8,089 nt of DNA from Candidatus Bathyarchaeota archaeon CG07_land_8_20_14_0_80_47_9 (GTDB lineage Archaea; Thermoproteota; Bathyarchaeia; Bathyarchaeales; Bathycorpusculaceae), in the NCBI GenBank assembly GCA_002779555.1, contig PEWI01000071.1, positions 3,193 through 11,281 of the forward strand. The letters run 5' to 3'. The notes below the pieces were generated by a model. It saw only the letters and a list, made by a program, of their open reading frames with translations, searched no databases and was not told the DNA's origin. Made by a program: the position numbers and the translations under genes. Below, in pieces: positions 5,764 to 8,089 of this stretch (its first letter is position 1; each line of letters begins with the position of its first letter).

Positions 5764-6312
5764 TTGCAGAAGCGGATAATATTGCTTACGGGAAACCCCG
5801 GTGTCGGAAAGACAACCGTCTTGTTGAAGGTTGTTGAAGACTTGAAAGCCAAAGGGTGCAAGGTCGGTGGGATGGTGAGCTGTGAAGTACGCTCATGTGG
5901 GACTCGCGTCGGCTTTGAAGTTCTGGACTTGAGCAACGGGCGAAGGGGGTGGCTTGCCCACGTGAACCAGAAGTCAGGTCCACAGGTTGGCAGGTACAGG
6001 GTGAATCTGGCGGACCTTGACAGTGTGGGTGCAGAGGCGATAGTGAGTGCTGTTGAGAATTCTGACATCGTTGTCATAGACGAGATTGGGCCGATGGAAC
6101 TGTTTTCAGAGAGTTTCAGGAAAGCAGTTAGAAAGGCTGTTGAAAGCAGAAAGCCTGTACTTGCTGTTGTTCATTGGAAGGCAAGAGACACTTTGATAGA
6201 CGAAGTGAAAAGGAGAGAAGACGCTGAGACACGTGTGGTCACCTCAGAGAACAGGGAAAGTCTGCACGGAGTTGTCGTTAGGAAGGTAGTCGAGTCTCTC
6301 GCGAAGAAATGA
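5764..6312 (+). CDS. THEP1-family nucleoside-triphosphatase
   Basis: P-loop NTPase of the COG1618/NTPase_1 family (THEP1), which hydrolyses ATP, GTP and other nucleoside triphosphates in vitro. The cellular role is unsettled; a link to RNA or nucleotide metabolism has been proposed. In 182 residues, the usual length, it shows Walker A GNPGVGKTT (10-18) and the family's GGMVSCEVRSCGTRVGFEV segment (35-53; many relatives have Thr where Ser39 is). VGRYRVNL (75-82) and Walker B with VVIDEIGPMEL (103-113) follow. The start is TTG at 5764, placed by a GGGGAG site 5 bases upstream. It is followed after 59 bases by rnhB on the same strand. The fold resembles adenylate-kinase-like enzymes, but the DEIG-MEL motif identifies THEP1. 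Confidence 0.93.
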   Translation: MQKRIILLTGNPGVGKTTVLLKVVEDLKAKGCKVGGMVSCEVRSCGTRVGFEVLDLSNGRRGWLAHVNQKSGPQVGRYRVNLADLDSVGAEAIVSAVENSDIVVIDEIGPMELFSESFRKAVRKAVESRKPVLAVVHWKARDTLIDEVKRREDAETRVVTSENRESLHGVVVRKVVESLAKK

Positions 6313-6326
6313 CTGCCGATAAAGGG

Positions 6327-6333
6327 TTATAAC
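6327..6333 (+). promoter_or_regulatory. weak TATA-like element before rnhB
   Basis: TTATAAC in the gap after the NTPase gene lies about 40 bases before the rnhB ATG, a workable distance for a short leader. It departs from the usual TTTATATA form and rnhB may instead be read through from the NTPase gene. Confidence 0.3.
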
Positions 6334-6339
6334 TTCGGA

Positions 6340-6356
6340 GCAGAATAGCTTTCTGC
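6340..6356 (+). repeat. 6-base inverted repeat just before the rnhB SD site
   Basis: GCAGAA and TTCTGC are perfect reverse complements separated by 5 bases. They end 4 bases before the GGGAG (6361-6365) SD of rnhB. In RNA they could form a small hairpin; in DNA they could be an operator half-site pair. There is no T run after it, so it is not a bacterial-type terminator. Confidence 0.4.
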
Positions 6357-6371
6357 GCAAGGGAGTTTCGC

Positions 6372-7034
6372 ATGCTGGTTGCTGGAGTAGACGATGCGGG
6401 ACGCGGCTGCGTGATCGGCCCATTAGTCATCGCAGGAGTCCTGATGAAAGAAGCAGACGTGCCCAAGCTCGTTCAAATGGGCGTGAGAGACTCAAAGCTG
6501 CTGTCCCCGCACAGGCGTGAAACGCTTGCCGTTGAGATTAGACACGTTGCCGAAAAGATCAGCATAGCGAAGTTGTCGCCGAGAGAAATAGACGTGGTTG
6601 TTGAGTCAGGCAGAAAACTTCACAAGTTGAACAGGCTGGAAGCTCAGACCATGGCGAAGGTTATAGAAGCGCTCAGACCAGACATTGCCTATGTTGACGC
6701 TTCAGACGTCCTTGAAGAACGGTACAAGCAGCATATCTTGGAGTGCCTGCCGTTCGAAGTGGAGATTGTTTCTGAACACAAGGCCGACAGAACCTACCCG
6801 ATAGTTTCAGCAGCCTCCATAATCGCGAAGGTGGAAAGAGACAGCGAAATAGCGAAACTGGCGGACGTGTACGGAGACTTCGGCAGTGGTTACCCGTCAG
6901 ACCCGAGAACCATCAGTTTTCTCCAAGAATGCCTAAACAAGTTCAAAGGATACCCAGATTTTGTCAGAAAATCATGGAAGCCCGCCAAGAAAGTTGCTGA
7001 CGAAAAGAATTCCCGCCAAACGAAACTTACCTGA
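6372..7034 (+). CDS. rnhB: ribonuclease HII
   Basis: Endonuclease that cuts the RNA strand of RNA/DNA hybrids and starts removal of single ribonucleotides from DNA, using divalent metal. The 220 residues contain GVDDAGRGCVIGPLVIAGV (5-23), DSKLLS (40-45), YVDASD (107-112), the HKADRTYPIVSAASIIAKVERD segment (136-157) and SGYPSDP near the end. The four acidic positions are Asp7, residue 8, Asp109 and Asp139. Residue 8 is Asp here (GAT), whereas most RNases HII have Glu (DEAGRG). The ATG at 6372 has GGGAG (6361-6365) 6 bases upstream. The last 8 bases overlap the convergent regulator gene. The C-terminal 15 residues are lysine- and polar-rich without a recognisable PIP box for PCNA. Confidence 0.96.
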   Translation: MLVAGVDDAGRGCVIGPLVIAGVLMKEADVPKLVQMGVRDSKLLSPHRRETLAVEIRHVAEKISIAKLSPREIDVVVESGRKLHKLNRLEAQTMAKVIEALRPDIAYVDASDVLEERYKQHILECLPFEVEIVSEHKADRTYPIVSAASIIAKVERDSEIAKLADVYGDFGSGYPSDPRTISFLQECLNKFKGYPDFVRKSWKPAKKVADEKNSRQTKLT

Positions 7035-7974
7035 TACTTGCGATCAGATCTTCGGGATTTCTAATTCTGTCCAGTTCTTCGCTTCGAATGCAAGAGATCT
7101 CGTTGTTCAAAAGTCTCTGTCCTTCGGTTATGAGGACTGGGTGGGCTTGGACAACCCTGCTGACGCTTAGAATCTCGTTGATCCTCCTGCTCAGTTCGCG
7201 CTCGTTGCTGTTTGCGACGCCGCCGATGATTCTCATTTTTTTTTCAGGCACACTTACGACAAAGTCGAAGGGTGCCCTTCTCACTGTGATGATGTTCCAG
7301 CGGGCAAGTCTCCTGAAGACTTTCTGGAGGAGCCTGGTTCTGGCAAGCATGTCTCTTGCCTTTGTCAGGAAACACCTGTGCTGAGGCTGTGATTTCTCAA
7401 AAATGTTCAAGGGTTTAGCGACGGGAATTCCTAGCGTCGCTATCAAACTGTACGCTGCTGTGACTGAGGCTTTGGCCATTCCTCGTTCATACCCATAGAG
7501 TGTTCTTCGGGATAGCCCAACCATTTCAGCCATTTCGCCTACTGACAAGCCTAGCTCCTGCCTTTTCCGCTTGAGTGCTTCACCGTCCACCTCAACATAG
7601 TAGCCTCCTGGACCTGCTTGAACCAATGGTTCTGTCTTGTGGATTGCAATGTTTTCGAACGTTCTCGGAGTGACGCCCACAATGCCATATCTCGTGTAGA
7701 CGGTGTCGTCTTCAAGCGGTTTTTCCCGCGCTTTCTCGCCAACCAGCAGCGAGGCGGCTGAGATAGACTCGGATATGACTCGTAGTTCACGACAATCGTT
7801 CGGTGAGAGGTTGCCGATGTCCGTTTGGAGTTTTATGAAAATGACGGTGCTGTTTTTCCTTGCTGCAAAGTCGAAGCAGCTTGGCCGGGAGTAGCACGCA
7901 TCAGAAACAGTGAAACCAGCTTCCTTGAGCACGGCGTCCGCGCTCACGATTTTCTCCCTCTCCCCGTAAGTCAT
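7027..7974 (-). CDS. archaeal HTH transcriptional regulator, COG1395 family
   Basis: Putative DNA-binding regulator of a family found across archaea (HAMAP MF_00584-type), with no known target as far as I know. It has 315 residues. An N-terminal alpha/beta domain (about 14-110) has CFDFAARK (33-40) and LLVGEKA (76-82). The family stretch AGPGGYYVEVDGE (120-132) comes next. A Cro/C1-type HTH (about 133-187) carries LGLSVGEMAEMVGLSRRTLY (141-160), with SRRTLYGYERG as recognition helix. A C-terminal domain (about 222-312) with PFDF (235-238) resembles the N-terminal one. ATG at 7974-7972 fits family length and lies 35 bases after a good TATA box. GTG at 7947-7945, preceded by GAGAGGGAG, is an alternative that would drop nine residues. 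A run of nine A residues (coding sense, 7244-7236) lies in the C-terminal part without breaking the frame. The 3' end overlaps rnhB. Confidence 0.92.
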   Translation of the reverse strand: MTYGEREKIVSADAVLKEAGFTVSDACYSRPSCFDFAARKNSTVIFIKLQTDIGNLSPNDCRELRVISESISAASLLVGEKAREKPLEDDTVYTRYGIVGVTPRTFENIAIHKTEPLVQAGPGGYYVEVDGEALKRKRQELGLSVGEMAEMVGLSRRTLYGYERGMAKASVTAAYSLIATLGIPVAKPLNIFEKSQPQHRCFLTKARDMLARTRLLQKVFRRLARWNIITVRRAPFDFVVSVPEKKMRIIGGVANSNERELSRRINEILSVSRVVQAHPVLITEGQRLLNNEISCIRSEELDRIRNPEDLIASIR

Positions 7975-8008
7975 CGGATTGTCACGTAAAACAGCGAGCG
8001 CGTTGCCA

Positions 8009-8016
8009 GATATAAA
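8009..8016 (-). promoter_or_regulatory. TATA box of the COG1395 regulator
   Basis: The - strand reads TTTATATC, within AGTTTATATCTGG, centred about 38 bases before the ATG. Initiation about 25 bases downstream would give a leader of roughly 10-12 bases. It is one of the two best TATA matches in the window. Confidence 0.6.
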
Positions 8017-8022
8017 CTATAC

Positions 8023-8089
8023 TTATCTTCTACACAGCGGATTTTGCATTTTAGCCACTATCATGGCGTGAGCCTTGTCGTAGGGTTCT
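8023..8089 (-). CDS. possible 3' end of another gene (partial, runs off right edge)
   Basis: On the - strand, one frame is open from the window edge and reads EPYDKAHAMIVAKMQNPLCR followed by Arg and a TAA at 8025-8023. The other two - strand frames stop within the same stretch. The ending falls 7 bases before the TATA box of the regulator gene, as expected for a tightly packed gene border. Twenty-one codons can be open by chance and I recognise no family, so this is tentative. Confidence 0.35.
   Translation of the reverse strand, partial: EPYDKAHAMIVAKMQNPLCRR

Noticed and set aside
5736..6077. 113-codon - strand open frame over the NTPase gene
   Set aside because: It is antisense to the Walker A to Walker B region of a clear THEP1 protein and is rich in Ser, Thr and Pro as expected of a shadow.
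7236..7244. Run of nine T (A in coding sense) in the COG1395 gene as a frameshift or slippage site
   Set aside because: The frame reads correctly on both sides (PEKKMRIIGG) and the family-like C-terminal domain is intact, so nothing indicates frameshifting or a sequencing error.

Overview
The window is archaeal chromosome, densely packed, with nine complete protein genes and two possible gene ends cut off by the window edges. Archaeal signs are FtsZ of the FtsZ2 type next to a tiny ribbon-helix-helix (RHH) protein, archaeal Trm1, archaeal RNase HII, a THEP1-type NTPase, an archaeal HTH regulator family (COG1395), TATA-box-like promoters and purine-rich Shine-Dalgarno (SD) sites. Having FtsZ argues against Sulfolobales or Thermoproteales. 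The mix looks like a mesophilic or moderately thermophilic TACK-type lineage (a Bathyarchaeia-like genome is my guess), but no rRNA is present to prove it. Five of nine genes appear to start with GTG or TTG.

Left part, + strand (1-1303): a 51-residue RHH DNA-binding protein overlaps the start of ftsZ. This repeats the cdrS-ftsZ2 arrangement known from haloarchaea, so it is probably a cell-division regulator transcribed and translated together with its division GTPase. A reading frame coming from the left edge may end in an ATGA overlap with the RHH start, so the operon may extend leftward.

Middle, - strand (1332-5685): reading leftward, trm1 (tRNA guanine-26 dimethyltransferase), a secreted or membrane-anchored beta-rich protein of unknown function with its own strong TATA box, metG (methionyl-tRNA synthetase) and, 4 bases after metG, a small PHP-domain metal-dependent phosphoesterase. 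The ftsZ and PHP genes converge at about 1304-1331.

Right part: divergent from trm1 and on the + strand are a THEP1-family NTPase and rnhB (RNase HII, with an Asp-Asp pair where Asp-Glu is usual). The 3' end of rnhB overlaps by 8 bases the convergent - strand COG1395 regulator. That regulator has a Cro/C1-type HTH between two domains that look like copies of each other. After its TATA box, the last 67 bases may hold the 3' end of another - strand gene.

Most of the window is housekeeping: tRNA modification and charging, RNA/DNA hybrid removal and cell division. The points most worth following are the RHH-FtsZ2 pair, the duplicated domain around the HTH of the COG1395 protein, the unusual RNase HII active-site pair and the unknown surface protein. 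I found no mobile element, CRISPR array, tRNA or rRNA.
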